Positions 9,659-18,021 of a DNA stretch of 64,000 nt are shown piece by piece. The DNA comes from Microbulbifer sp. THAF38 (lineage in GTDB: Bacteria; Pseudomonadota; Gammaproteobacteria; Pseudomonadales; Cellvibrionaceae). The position numbers were made by a program, and so were the translations under genes. The stretch spans positions 4,455,001-4,519,000 of the forward strand of contig NZ_CP045369.1 of assembly GCF_009363535.1 (NCBI RefSeq), in the 5' to 3' direction. The notes beneath the pieces are model-generated. The model saw only the letters and a program-made list of their open reading frames with translations. It was not told the DNA's origin and did not search any database. The number at the start of each line of letters is the position of its first letter. Positions within the stretch are counted from its first letter, which is position 1.

Positions 9659-9835
9659 GTGCAAAAACTCCTGCCGACGCTGCTTGCCGTAGCACTGGTA
9701 ACAGGTATTGCCGGTTGCTCCACAACTGCACCACAGGGAAGTCCAAAGTCGCTATCGCTAAACGGAAAAAAATTTCACTGTGTTGAACAAGAGCTGGAAA
9801 CCAAAACCCTGGTGCGCTGTGCCCGATCAGGTTAA
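9659..9835 (+). CDS. 58-residue lipoprotein with GTG start
   Basis: The GTG at 9659 has GAGG nine bases upstream (GTGAGGTAACCGCA). The product starts MQKLLPTLLAVALVTGIAGC, a signal peptide ending in the lipobox IAGC (Cys20), so the mature protein is only 39 residues on a lipid anchor. The mature part has two further cysteines, in FHCVEQ and VRCARSG, which could pair. It stands alone between the lipoprotein group and pyruvate kinase. Function is unknown. Confidence 0.65.
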   Translation: MQKLLPTLLAVALVTGIAGCSTTAPQGSPKSLSLNGKKFHCVEQELETKTLVRCARSG

Positions 9836-10019
9836 AAATTCAAGTTGTTGTAAAAACATTAAAAACTAAATATTTTAAGTAGTCTCGGGTATGAAAAATT
9901 ATTCAAAGTACACAAGTTTTAATTCACAGAATATCGTACGGGCGCTGCCCTTGCCTTTCGAGAAAAATATCTAGTTTTCAGTTTTGTCAGAAGTGATTGG
10001 CCCGGGGCGAAAGAAAATT

Positions 10020-11456
10020 TTATTCAACCCTGACGACCCGAAGGGTATCGGTCTGACCACCGGTATCTTGTCGATAACCCCGGGAAACCAGCACAAAGTC
10101 GCCCGCCTTCAAAAGATTGCGCTGCTTTAAATGACTGATTGCTTTATTGTCCCTCGATGGTCCATCCATACCCGCCACCGCCATCAAAACCGGATCGACT
10201 CCGCGATAGAGGGCAACCCGATTGCAAATTCTGCGGTGCCGGCAAAAGGCATAAATCGGGATCACCGCACGCACCCTGGACATCAAAAGGGCGGTATTAC
10301 CAGTCTCTGTCTGGCAGATGATAGCCTTGATATCCTGACAGTGATTGGCAATGGTGATCGCGGCCATGGCGATACAAGCATCGCCGGCCGGATAATCGCC
10401 GCGCAGACTATCCGAAGGTCTCTGTGTTGCACGGTGTTTTTCCGCCCCAATGATGACCTCGGCCATATGGCGTACTGTCTCAACCGGATAGTCCCCACTG
10501 GCGGTTTCCGCCGATAGCATGACCGCATCGGTACCATCCAGCACCGCATTGGCGACATCGCACACCTCCGCCCGTGTGGGCACAGGGCTGGAAATCATCG
10601 ACTCCATCATCTGGGTTGCGGTGATCACTGTGCGATTCAGGTAGCGAGCAAAGCGGATTAAATGTTTTTGCACCCCCATCAATTCCGCATCGCCAATTTC
10701 CACAGCCAGATCGCCGCGCGCCACCATGATCACATCACTCGCCAAAATCAGATCCTGCAGGTGCTCATCGGTCGAGATCGCCTCTGCCCGCTCAATCTTG
10801 GCGACAATCTGGCTGTTGCCTCCCGCCTGCTGCAGAAGCTCCCGTGCCCGGTGAATATCTTGCGCATCGCGGGGAAAAGACACCGCCAGATAATCCAACT
10901 GTAGATCGGCAACAACCTGAATATCGCGCAGATCCTTATCCGTTAGTGCGGGCGCGGTGAGGCCGCCCCCGCGCTTGTTAATTCCTTTTCGATCGGAAAG
11001 CCAGCCCCCGTCCTGTACTTCAGTGGTAACCACATGGCCGTCAATTTTCTTTATAAGCAGGCTGAGGCGCCCATCATCCAGAAGCAGCGTATCCCCCGGG
11101 CGACAATCCCCGGCCAGCTCGACATAGTCCACCGATACCCCGGCGCTGCTGCCCCGCTCCCTGGGCCAAGAGGGGTCCAAAATAAACTCAGTACCAGCGG
11201 TGAGCTGCACACCCCCATCGGTGAATTTTCCCACGCGGATTTTCGGCCCCTGCAGGTCACCCAGTATGGCGATATGGCAGCCCTGACGGGCGGCCTCTGC
11301 CCGCACCTGTTCGGCGCGGCGACGATGCTCCTCAATTTCGCCATGAGAAAAATTCAAGCGCACGATATTCACACCGGCGGCGATCAACTGATGCAGGGTG
11401 TCCCCCTTATCGGTCGAGGGGCCGAGTGTAGCGACTATTTTTGTCCGTCGGATCAT
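10020..11456 (-). CDS. pykA: Pyruvate kinase
   Basis: This enzyme converts phosphoenolpyruvate and ADP to pyruvate and ATP in glycolysis. From the ATG at 11456 it is 478 residues and starts MIRRTKIVATLGPSTDKGD, exactly as pyruvate kinases do; AGG lies about 8 bases upstream. An in-frame ATG at 11522 would add 22 unrelated residues. Diagnostic segments are VRLNFSHG, ILGDLQGPKIRVG, the active-site lysine region QIVAKIERAEA, the MVARGDLAVE loop and VITATQMMESM. The C-terminal allosteric domain is present. The sequence is closer to the PykA type than PykF. Confidence 0.95.
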   Translation of the reverse strand: MIRRTKIVATLGPSTDKGDTLHQLIAAGVNIVRLNFSHGEIEEHRRRAEQVRAEAARQGCHIAILGDLQGPKIRVGKFTDGGVQLTAGTEFILDPSWPRERGSSAGVSVDYVELAGDCRPGDTLLLDDGRLSLLIKKIDGHVVTTEVQDGGWLSDRKGINKRGGGLTAPALTDKDLRDIQVVADLQLDYLAVSFPRDAQDIHRARELLQQAGGNSQIVAKIERAEAISTDEHLQDLILASDVIMVARGDLAVEIGDAELMGVQKHLIRFARYLNRTVITATQMMESMISSPVPTRAEVCDVANAVLDGTDAVMLSAETASGDYPVETVRHMAEVIIGAEKHRATQRPSDSLRGDYPAGDACIAMAAITIANHCQDIKAIICQTETGNTALLMSRVRAVIPIYAFCRHRRICNRVALYRGVDPVLMAVAGMDGPSRDNKAISHLKQRNLLKAGDFVLVSRGYRQDTGGQTDTLRVVRVE

Positions 11457-11636
11457 GCCGCACCTAGCCTTACTTTGCGCCTGGGTAGCGCCTTCTTTCA
11501 CAGGGGAAGCATAGCTTGTCATGCCTGACGTCTCTTAACAGAGGGCAGCGACTAAGCTTTGCGTAGACCGGGTTTCAGGTTATGTCGACAGGCCCGTTCG
11601 AGTTTGTAGATGCAAGGGTCAGGGAGTAACTCGCCG

Positions 11637-12110
11637 ATGAGCAGGTTGGTGCAACTGTGGCTAATGGGAGCTCTGCTGGTCATCGGCGGATGCCTATCGA
11701 ACAGTGTGGAAGAAGCCAGAGTTGTACAGAATGCGGGAACGGCAAGTTCCGTATGTAATAAGAAATGGCAGTTGGTGCGTTTGCGCATTAATGGCGGCGC
11801 CGTGTCGATCCATAAGCCCGCAGACTTTACCTTCGTGTGTAACCTCGATGGCAATGTGATGGGGCGCAGTGGCATCAACACTTACCGCGGTGAGCTGCAG
11901 GTTACCGACAATGGCCTGATGCTGTGGGACAGCTCCAGCTTCGCTTCCACCAAGATGGGTGGTCCAGAGGACCTGCTTCAACAGGAGAACACCTACCTGC
12001 GCGCCCTTGCTGGAACTCGCCAGGCATTTACTAAGTCCCGCGGGAAGCGTTTAATCCTGCGCGATGCCTCCGGCGATATTTATATCGAATATGTCAGGGC
12101 AGGATCTTGA
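11637..12110 (+). CDS. META/HslJ-like lipoprotein (copy 1)
   Basis: From the ATG at 11637 the protein is 157 residues with a signal peptide and lipobox IGGC (about residue 19). The mature region resembles META (HslJ) domains: KKWQLVRLRINGG, then VCNLDGNVMGRSGINTYRG, an L-W-D segment and a helical EDLLQQENTYLRALAGTRQA. The GxGGxN-like motif is GRSGINTY here. META proteins are small envelope proteins linked to stress and drug tolerance, with poorly known mechanism. It shares layout and several motifs with the next gene, so the two look like a tandem duplication. Confidence 0.7.
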   Translation: MSRLVQLWLMGALLVIGGCLSNSVEEARVVQNAGTASSVCNKKWQLVRLRINGGAVSIHKPADFTFVCNLDGNVMGRSGINTYRGELQVTDNGLMLWDSSSFASTKMGGPEDLLQQENTYLRALAGTRQAFTKSRGKRLILRDASGDIYIEYVRAGS

Positions 12111-12174
12111 ACACCACCACAGACCACTGATAGCTTTTACGATTAAATGTCGCAAAAACAATGAGAACGACATC

Positions 12175-12672
12175 ATGCCGCGATCTCACCTTCGCTTGCA
12201 GCTTGTAGTCCCAACCCTATTGAGCCTGTTTTTTTCCGGGTGCATGTCCTTCAATGAGCCGGCCCCCCAACCACTCAGACAGCCGGCCTGGTCCGCTTGT
12301 GAGCACGACTGGATACTGTCGAACCTGCAGGATGGCGAGAACAACTACGAGTACACGCTACTGTGGAAAAAGTTCTGGCGCGAACGTCCGTTCTTCACCT
12401 GTGATCGGTTCGGCTACGTTCGTGGCAATGGCGGCATCAATCCCTATTTGGGGCGCTTCTCCCTCGAGAACAGCGGAGAACTTTCCTGGCCCAGGTCACC
12501 GGTCATTTCCAGGGTGGGAAACGGACGCCCCAGTGATGAACTGGAAGCCGATTATCTGAGAGCCCTGCGCAAAACCCGCTTTCTCGAAGTGGTGGGTGAC
12601 AAGCTGATCCTAAGCAGTAACGACAGAGCCACACGGCTCGAATTTAACCGGGTCCATGACATTATGCGCTGA
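12175..12672 (+). CDS. META/HslJ-like lipoprotein (copy 2)
   Basis: A 165-residue lipoprotein from the ATG at 12175, with signal peptide and lipobox FSGC at about residue 22. It parallels the preceding gene: CEHDWILSNLQDG, FTCDRFGYVRGNGGINPY, ENSGELSW, then LEADYLRALRKTRFLEVVG and a final KLILSSNDRATRLEF strand. The two copies are clearly diverged but collinear, so the duplication is old. They are 64 bases apart and may share a transcript. Confidence 0.7.
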   Translation: MPRSHLRLQLVVPTLLSLFFSGCMSFNEPAPQPLRQPAWSACEHDWILSNLQDGENNYEYTLLWKKFWRERPFFTCDRFGYVRGNGGINPYLGRFSLENSGELSWPRSPVISRVGNGRPSDELEADYLRALRKTRFLEVVGDKLILSSNDRATRLEFNRVHDIMR

Positions 12673-12704
12673 GTCGCTGGTATCGCTACCACTGGAACAG
12701 CCAT

Positions 12705-12730
12705 AAAAAAGGCGACCCAATGGGTCGCCA
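12705..12730 (-). terminator. Terminator between copy-2 lipoprotein and smr gene
   Basis: GGCGACCCA (12711-12719) and TGGGTCGCC (12721-12729) form a near-perfect inverted repeat. On the minus strand it is followed by TTTTTT, so it is a good terminator for the leftward smr-domain gene. On the plus strand there is no T-run. Confidence 0.8.
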
Positions 12731-12840
12731 ATATCACAATCAAGAAGAATCAAAAAGATGAGTCAGATGCGCATTCGCATTGGAAAGCCTCGGCGCGCAT
12801 CATAGTTCTCACAGATGACAGAAAAATGACATAGCGGACC

Positions 12841-13428
12841 TCAAAAACGCCGCTGATGCCTCTCCAGATTCTCCTGACGCTTGCGTTCACTCTTGCGCAG
12901 CAATAGGTAAGTAGCCCCCATGCCGCCGTGCTGTTTCTGCGCACTGTGAAATGCCAATACTTCATGCAACTGCGGCAGCCAGTGATTAATACAGCTTTTC
13001 AAAAGGGCGGGCTGCTTGCGACCCTCACCTTTGCCGTGGGTAATTAGCGCACAGCGCACATCCGCCTCGACACAGTCGCGCACAAACTCCACAACGGCAC
13101 TGCGCGCCATTTCCACCGAGTGACGATGCAGATCGAGGCGTGCATCCACCGTGTACTTGCCCAGACGCAAATTGCGATAGACCCCGTTCTGCACCCCGTC
13201 GCGCTTGAACTCGATGGGGTCCCAGGGCGCCACCAGCTCGATATATTCACCGGAGAGGGGGTTCATTTCGCGCTCGCTTAAACGCGTCGCAGCGGCGCGA
13301 CGCTCACGCAAGATACCCTCGGAAGGCTCGTTTTCCTTTCGCAGGGTTACACGGCGCTCCTGCACTAGCGGTTTGACGTCTCCCAATTCACCGAGAGCGT
13401 CTTTAAATAACTTGCTGTCGCTGCTCAT
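12841..13428 (-). CDS. Smr domain-containing protein
   Basis: A 195-residue protein whose C-terminal half (about residues 95-185) is a Smr domain: LDLHRHSVEMARSAVVEF, the ITHGKGEGRKQPALLK loop and the end LAFHSAQKQHGGMGATYLLL. Smr domains bind or nick nucleic acids; stand-alone bacterial forms include SmrA/SmrB. The N-terminal half is charged and probably disordered. Whether it acts on branched DNA or on stalled ribosome mRNA cannot be told from the sequence alone. Confidence 0.85.
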   Translation of the reverse strand: MSSDSKLFKDALGELGDVKPLVQERRVTLRKENEPSEGILRERRAAATRLSEREMNPLSGEYIELVAPWDPIEFKRDGVQNGVYRNLRLGKYTVDARLDLHRHSVEMARSAVVEFVRDCVEADVRCALITHGKGEGRKQPALLKSCINHWLPQLHEVLAFHSAQKQHGGMGATYLLLRKSERKRQENLERHQRRF

Positions 13429-13447
13429 GAAATACCCCCCGCCAGCG

Positions 13448-14311
13448 TCAGTCCAAAAATAAATCCTTGGTCAGATTCCCCGCATTATCGGGGTTATGGG
13501 CATAGTCGGTAAAATCTTTTACCCCGCGTTCCACCAGAAGTTCCTCATCGATCAGCTGGCACCCGCTCAGAGCGGCCCCTTTTGTGACCAGTACTTCGTA
13601 GGCGGCATCGGCCATAATCGCCGGTTTGCGACTCTGCTCGAACATCTCGCGGTTACCCACCGCAAACTCAATGGCGGCAGTAGCCACCAGAGTGCGCGGC
13701 CACAGAGTATTGACGGCGATCCCCGCCTCGCGCAACTCCTCCGCCAATCCCAGGCTTAGGATGGTCATGCCAAATTTGGACAGCGCGTAAGGCGCGAAGG
13801 GCCCCAACCATTTGGGCTGCAGATTGAGCGGGGGGCACAGGCTGAGGATATGGGCGTTATCCGACTTTTTCAGGTAGGGAATCGCCAGGTGCGCAGTCAG
13901 ATACACAGCGCGGCTATTGATGTTCAGCATCAGGTCATAGCGCTTGGGCGGGGTGGACTCCACGTTAGTCAGATTAATCGCGCCGGCGTTGTTGATCACC
14001 ATGTCGATACCGCCGAACTTGTCCGCCGCCTGAGCCATCGCTTCTTCGACCCGCTGCTCATCGCGCACATCCACTTGCAGGGCCAGGGCCTTACCGCCAG
14101 CGCTCTCCACTTCCTGTGCCACAGAAAAAATGGTTCCGGGTAACTTCGGGTGGGGCTCTGCGGACTTGGCGGCGATCACAATATTAGCGCCGTCCGCCGC
14201 GCATTTGAGCGCTATGGCACGGCCGATACCGCGGCTGGCGCCGGTGATAAAGATGGTCTTGTCCTTAAGCGCCCCTGTGTTTTCTGTCAGGGTTACAAAC
14301 TCTTCACTCAT
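13448..14311 (-). CDS. Short-chain dehydrogenase/reductase (HSDL2-like)
   Basis: A 287-residue SDR oxidoreductase. It has the Rossmann motif ITGASRGIGRAIAL near residue 24, the VINNAGAINL segment, and the catalytic Tyr-Lys in PYALSKFGM near residue 180. The long loop with AAKSAEPHPKLPGTI after the nucleotide site is typical of the HSDL2-like SDR subgroup found with fatty-acid metabolism. Its start overlaps the end of the thioesterase gene by 8 bases, so both are probably cotranscribed and could act on acyl groups. The substrate is unknown. Confidence 0.85.
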   Translation of the reverse strand: MSEEFVTLTENTGALKDKTIFITGASRGIGRAIALKCAADGANIVIAAKSAEPHPKLPGTIFSVAQEVESAGGKALALQVDVRDEQRVEEAMAQAADKFGGIDMVINNAGAINLTNVESTPPKRYDLMLNINSRAVYLTAHLAIPYLKKSDNAHILSLCPPLNLQPKWLGPFAPYALSKFGMTILSLGLAEELREAGIAVNTLWPRTLVATAAIEFAVGNREMFEQSRKPAIMADAAYEVLVTKGAALSGCQLIDEELLVERGVKDFTDYAHNPDNAGNLTKDLFLD

Positions 14312-14756
14312 TGTATTCAGCCTCCGGGGCAGTCACTGCCGGACTGTAGATTTCCTTGAAGATCGCCGGCATGCGCTTCGGTCTACCACTGGAAAGCTCG
14401 ATGCATACCAACCGCCACTGGGCCCGCAATACCAATGCTCCATCGGCGGCGCGAAAGACTTGAAAGTGGCGGGTCATATTCAGGCGCCCGTCCACCTCTG
14501 TGAGCCAGGTACCGAATATCAGTTCATCCCCCTCTTTCGCCGCCAGTATATAGTCATACTGCCCGTGACGAATGGCCATTCCCCGATCGAGATCCTGGTA
14601 ATTTATGACATCCAGGCCCAGTGCCGCACTGTGGGCCCAGGCGGCAGCTTCGCACCAGCGCACATACTCGGCGTTATTGGCGTGGTGTAAACCATCCACA
14701 TGCTCAACCCCTACCCTTACCTTGTGGGTAAACGGATTGGGTAAATCCCATTGCAT
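14304..14756 (-). CDS. Acyl-CoA thioesterase, hotdog fold (YbgC-like)
   Basis: From the ATG at 14756 (GGGGG a few bases upstream) the protein has 150 residues; an ATG at 14786 would add ten residues and has no clear ribosome site. It has the 4-hydroxybenzoyl-CoA thioesterase pattern VGVEHVDGLHHANNAEYVRWCE near the N-terminus and LIFGTWLTEVDGRLNMTRHFQVF later. Such enzymes release acyl groups from CoA or carrier protein. It overlaps the downstream SDR gene by 8 bases. Confidence 0.8.
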   Translation of the reverse strand: MQWDLPNPFTHKVRVGVEHVDGLHHANNAEYVRWCEAAAWAHSAALGLDVINYQDLDRGMAIRHGQYDYILAAKEGDELIFGTWLTEVDGRLNMTRHFQVFRAADGALVLRAQWRLVCIELSSGRPKRMPAIFKEIYSPAVTAPEAEYNE

Positions 14757-14831
14757 AGGCAGCCCCCGGCTAAGTTTCGAAACCATCGGATTTTATTTCT
14801 ACTGAGTCCCCAAGGTGCACAAATAACAGAT

Positions 14832-14863
14832 ATAAAAAAAGGCCCCTGATGGGACCTTTTTCA
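14832..14863 (-). terminator. Terminator after secB
   Basis: On the minus strand AAAAAGGTCCC and GGGGCCTTTTTTT pair around ATCA with one mismatch. It lies just after the secB stop and before the thioesterase gene, separating the two leftward units. Confidence 0.75.
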
Positions 14864-14876
14864 CAAGCTGGCGGGA

Positions 14877-15371
14877 TTATGCGTCCGCTTTAGCCTGGGC
14901 GCCTTCGGCTTGCTGCTGCGCCTGATTCAGGGCTTGAGCAAACAGGGCGTCGAAGTTGACCGGCGGCAGCATCAGTGCTGGGAAGGAACCTTTAACAACG
15001 GCATTGTCGATCACTTCGCGAGCATAGGGGAACAGAATCTGCGGGCAGGCAGTGTTCAAAGCCTGAGCCAGCTGCTGACCTTCCAGACCCTTGATGCCGA
15101 ACAGGCCGGCCTGCTTCACTTCCACCAGGAAAGCGGTGTCTTCTTCCAGCTTCACGGTGATGGTGAGCGTCAGCGCCACTTCGTACAGGTCTTCATCAAC
15201 CTTGGCGGTCTTGGTGTTCAGCTCCTGGTTTACCTGGGGCTTCCACTGTTTTTTGAAAACCTCGACACCCATGGGGGTCTCGAAGGAGAGGTCCTTCAGG
15301 TAGATACGCTGCATCGCGAATTGTACTTGTGGAGCCTCTGCGTTTGCCGCGCCGTTTAATTCTTCAGCCAT
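14877..15371 (-). CDS. secB: Protein-export chaperone SecB
   Basis: A 164-residue SecB. It binds unfolded precursors in the cytoplasm as a tetramer and hands them to SecA. Recognised segments are [16 protein letters not shown] near the N-terminus, [19 protein letters not shown] near the middle and [31 protein letters not shown] at the end. The gene lies after grxC and a rhodanese-like gene, the usual secB neighbourhood in proteobacteria. Confidence 0.96.
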   Translation of the reverse strand: MAEELNGAANAEAPQVQFAMQRIYLKDLSFETPMGVEVFKKQWKPQVNQELNTKTAKVDEDLYEVALTLTITVKLEEDTAFLVEVKQAGLFGIKGLEGQQLAQALNTACPQILFPYAREVIDNAVVKGSFPALMLPPVNFDALFAQALNQAQQQAEGAQAKADA

Positions 15372-15498
15372 GTTACTGCCTGTTTTTATAAAAAGTTTAT
15401 TGATGCCTTCCGTGAGAAAGACTCCTTGTATGAGCCTTCAGATGGGGGCCTGCAAATACCGTTTCAAGGCCCGGACCGGATTAATAGCAAATATCCAA

Positions 15499-15519
15499 AG
15501 CCGCGTGAGGCACGCGGCG
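15499..15519 (-). terminator. Hairpin between grxC and secB
   Basis: GCCGCGTG (15500-15507) and CACGCGGC (15511-15518) form a perfect 8-bp stem with a 3-base loop, 11 bases after the grxC stop. On the minus strand TTTGG follows, so termination may be partial and allow reading into secB. Confidence 0.55.
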
Positions 15520-15529
15520 TCAACCTTTA

Positions 15530-15790
15530 TCAGCCAGTCGCTTTCAGCAATTTATCGAGCTTGCCTGCACGCTCATGGGCCATCAGCTCATCACAGCCAC
15601 CTACGTGGTACTCACCCACCCAGATCTGTGGCACCGTGCGACGACCGGCTTTTTCCGCCATCTGCGCACGCAGTTCAGGATCGTTATCCACCGCGATCTC
15701 GCAATATTCCACACCCTTGTTATCGAGCAGCAACTTAGCGCGAATACAAAAGGGGCAAAAGCGCGTGGTATAGATGACTACTTCCTGCAT
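15530..15790 (-). CDS. grxC: Glutaredoxin 3
   Basis: An 86-residue glutaredoxin with the dithiol active site CPFC (YTTRFCPFCIRAK, about residues 12-15). The glutathione-binding segment is RTVPQIWVGEYHVGG with the conserved cis-proline. It reduces protein disulfides and mixed glutathione disulfides in the cytoplasm. It lies 39 bases after the rhodanese-like gene and before secB, the usual order. Confidence 0.94.
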   Translation of the reverse strand: MQEVVIYTTRFCPFCIRAKLLLDNKGVEYCEIAVDNDPELRAQMAEKAGRRTVPQIWVGEYHVGGCDELMAHERAGKLDKLLKATG

Positions 15791-15829
15791 TACAAAACTC
15801 CGCCTGAGGCCGTCAATTGAAAGGTTTAG

Positions 15830-16264
15830 CTAGCCCTTGCCCTTTACTAGAGGCAGGTTCTGGTTGCTCCACTCACTCATACCGCCCTGCAGGCGGCGCA
15901 CCTGGAAGCCCTTCTGCTTAAGCAGGCGACCCGCAGGCCCGGCGTGCTGCCCCATTTTATCGGCGACAATCACCACCTTATCTTTGAAAGGTTCCAGCTC
16001 GGCGATGCGCTCGGCCACTTCCCCGTGGGGAATATGCAAGGCATCGACGATATGCCCAGCGGTAAACTCGCTGCGGTCGCGCACATCCAATACCTTGGCC
16101 CCATCGCTGTTGATCAGCCGGGTCACTTCGTGCAGGGAAACCGGCACACCCGCCTTGTAGCGCTCGCTCAGGACCAGCGCATAAAGCAGTGCCACGAGCA
16201 GGCCGACAAGCAGCCACTGCTCACTCAAAAAGACGAAAAAATCCACTCCGCCCCCAAAATCCAT
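15830..16264 (-). CDS. Membrane-anchored rhodanese-like protein (YibN type)
   Basis: A 144-residue protein with one N-terminal membrane helix (about residues 14-30, WLLVGLLVALLYALVL) and a rhodanese domain (about 40-140) containing AKVLDVRDRSEFTAGHI and LQGGMSEWSNQNLPL. The catalytic loop reads VADKMGQHAGPAG: where active rhodaneses have cysteine before KMGQ there is an aspartate. Sulfurtransferase activity is therefore doubtful. It sits upstream of grxC and secB and is divergent from gpmI, as yibN is in many gammaproteobacteria. Confidence 0.85.
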   Translation of the reverse strand: MDFGGGVDFFVFLSEQWLLVGLLVALLYALVLSERYKAGVPVSLHEVTRLINSDGAKVLDVRDRSEFTAGHIVDALHIPHGEVAERIAELEPFKDKVVIVADKMGQHAGPAGRLLKQKGFQVRRLQGGMSEWSNQNLPLVKGKG

Positions 16265-16473
16265 AGTGGTTATCGTTACGGCGCAGCTGCGCCAAAGCTG
16301 GCGGGAGTATACACGATTGTGGCGAATTTCTAACCAGCAAAATCATACCCCGGCGGCACCCTTATAGATGCTAATGGACTCACATAGCGCTATTCGACAT
16401 GGTTAAACGATGGCCGAACGGGTTAAAATCCGCGTCCGCAACCCAAACCACCCGATAGAGGAAACCCGTCGCT

Positions 16474-18021
16474 ATGGCCGCTTCGCAAGCCCCGCACAAA
16501 CGCCCCTTGGTCCTGCTGATTCTGGACGGCTTCGGCCACAGCGACAATGCCGAGTACAACGCGATTCGCGCCGCAAAGTCCCCAGTGTGGGACAACATCT
16601 GGGCTACGCGCCCCAAGACCCTGATTCAGACCTCCGGCATGGCGGTGGGCCTGCCCGAAGGGCAGATGGGCAACTCTGAGGTGGGACACATGACCCTGGG
16701 AGCCGGGCGTGTGGTTTACCAGAACTTCACCCGTATCAATAAGGCCATCAAGGACGGCGACTTCTTCCGCAATCCCGCCTACACCGCTGCGGTGGATAAG
16801 GCCATCACCAAGAACGGTGCGGTTCATATTATGGGACTGCTGTCCGAGGGCGGCGTACACAGCCACGAAGATCATATCGTCGCCATGGTGACCCTTGCGG
16901 CACAGCGCGGTGCCCGCGCCATTTACGTACACGCCTTCCTCGATGGCCGCGACACACCGCCGCGCAGCGCCGAGCCCTCTATCGCTCGCCTGATGCAAGT
17001 CTGTGATTCCGTCGGCAATGCCCATATGGCCACTTTGGCTGGCCGCTACTTCGCCATGGACCGCGACCAGCGCTGGGATCGCACTGAATCTGTCTACGAT
17101 ATGCTGACCCTCGGAACCGCGGAGCACAAAGCCAGTGACGCCCTGGCGGGCTTGGCTGCCGCCTACGAGCGCGGAGAAAACGATGAATTTGTCGCGCCGA
17201 CCGTGATCGGCGAACCCGCTCCCATCAAAGATGGCGATGCACTGATCTTTATGAACTTCCGCCCGGATCGCGCGCGCCAGCTGACCCGCGCCTTTACCGA
17301 AGCAGACTTCAGCGGCTTCGAACGCAAGGCCCAGCCCAAGCTGGCAGACTTTGTCATGACTACCGAATACGCCGCCGATATCCACGCCAGTTGCGCCTTC
17401 CCCCCGGAAAACCTGGTGAATTCCCTCGGTGAATACCTGTCTGCCCAGGGTAAGACCCAGCTGCGCATCGCCGAAACCGAAAAATATGCCCACGTGACTT
17501 TCTTCTTCAGCGGCGGCCGCGAAGAGCCCTATCAAGGGGAAACCCGCGAGCTGATCAAATCCCCAGACGTAGCCACCTACGACCTGCAACCGGAAATGAA
17601 CGCGCCGGAAGTGACCGACAAGCTGGTCGCGGCGATTGAAGGCGGCGAGTACGACGCCATTATTTGTAACTACGCCAACGGCGATATGGTCGGCCACACC
17701 GGTGTCTTCGAAGCCGCGGTAAAAGCCGTGGAAGCCCTGGACCAGTGTGTAGAGCGCGTCGTGGACGCAGCCCTGGCTGCCGGTGGCGAAGTGCTAATCA
17801 CCGCCGACCACGGCAATGTGGAAGAGATGTTCGATACCAGTTCCGGCCAGGTCAGCACCCAGCACTCCACCCTGCCGGTACCTTTTGTGTACATCGGCGA
17901 GCGCAATGTGCAAATGTGTGACGGAGGCAGTCTGGCGGATGTGGCGCCAACCATGTTAGCGTTGATGGATCTGCCACAGCCGGCGGAAATGACCGGCCAT
18001 AGCTTGGTAAAAATGGACTGA
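16474..18021 (+). CDS. gpmI: Phosphoglycerate mutase, 2,3-bisphosphoglycerate-independent
   Basis: A 515-residue metalloenzyme of the alkaline phosphatase superfamily that interconverts 3- and 2-phosphoglycerate in glycolysis. The metal-binding [10 protein letters not shown] is near residue 20. The phosphoserine is in [16 protein letters not shown] near residue 70. Later ligands are in [19 protein letters not shown] and [10 protein letters not shown]. Its stop overlaps the ATG of envC (TGATG), so the two are coupled, a common gammaproteobacterial arrangement. Confidence 0.97.
   Translation: MAASQAPHKRPLVLLILDGFGHSDNAEYNAIRAAKSPVWDNIWATRPKTLIQTSGMAVGLPEGQMGNSEVGHMTLGAGRVVYQNFTRINKAIKDGDFFRNPAYTAAVDKAITKNGAVHIMGLLSEGGVHSHEDHIVAMVTLAAQRGARAIYVHAFLDGRDTPPRSAEPSIARLMQVCDSVGNAHMATLAGRYFAMDRDQRWDRTESVYDMLTLGTAEHKASDALAGLAAAYERGENDEFVAPTVIGEPAPIKDGDALIFMNFRPDRARQLTRAFTEADFSGFERKAQPKLADFVMTTEYAADIHASCAFPPENLVNSLGEYLSAQGKTQLRIAETEKYAHVTFFFSGGREEPYQGETRELIKSPDVATYDLQPEMNAPEVTDKLVAAIEGGEYDAIICNYANGDMVGHTGVFEAAVKAVEALDQCVERVVDAALAAGGEVLITADHGNVEEMFDTSSGQVSTQHSTLPVPFVYIGERNVQMCDGGSLADVAPTMLALMDLPQPAEMTGHSLVKMD

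Noticed and set aside
9537-9746. Minus-strand 69-codon frame
   Set aside because: It overlaps the small lipoprotein at 9659, which has a better ribosome site and signal peptide.
16423-17697. Long open frame (424 codons) opposite gpmI
   Set aside because: Shadow of the well-conserved gpmI gene; no recognisable protein.
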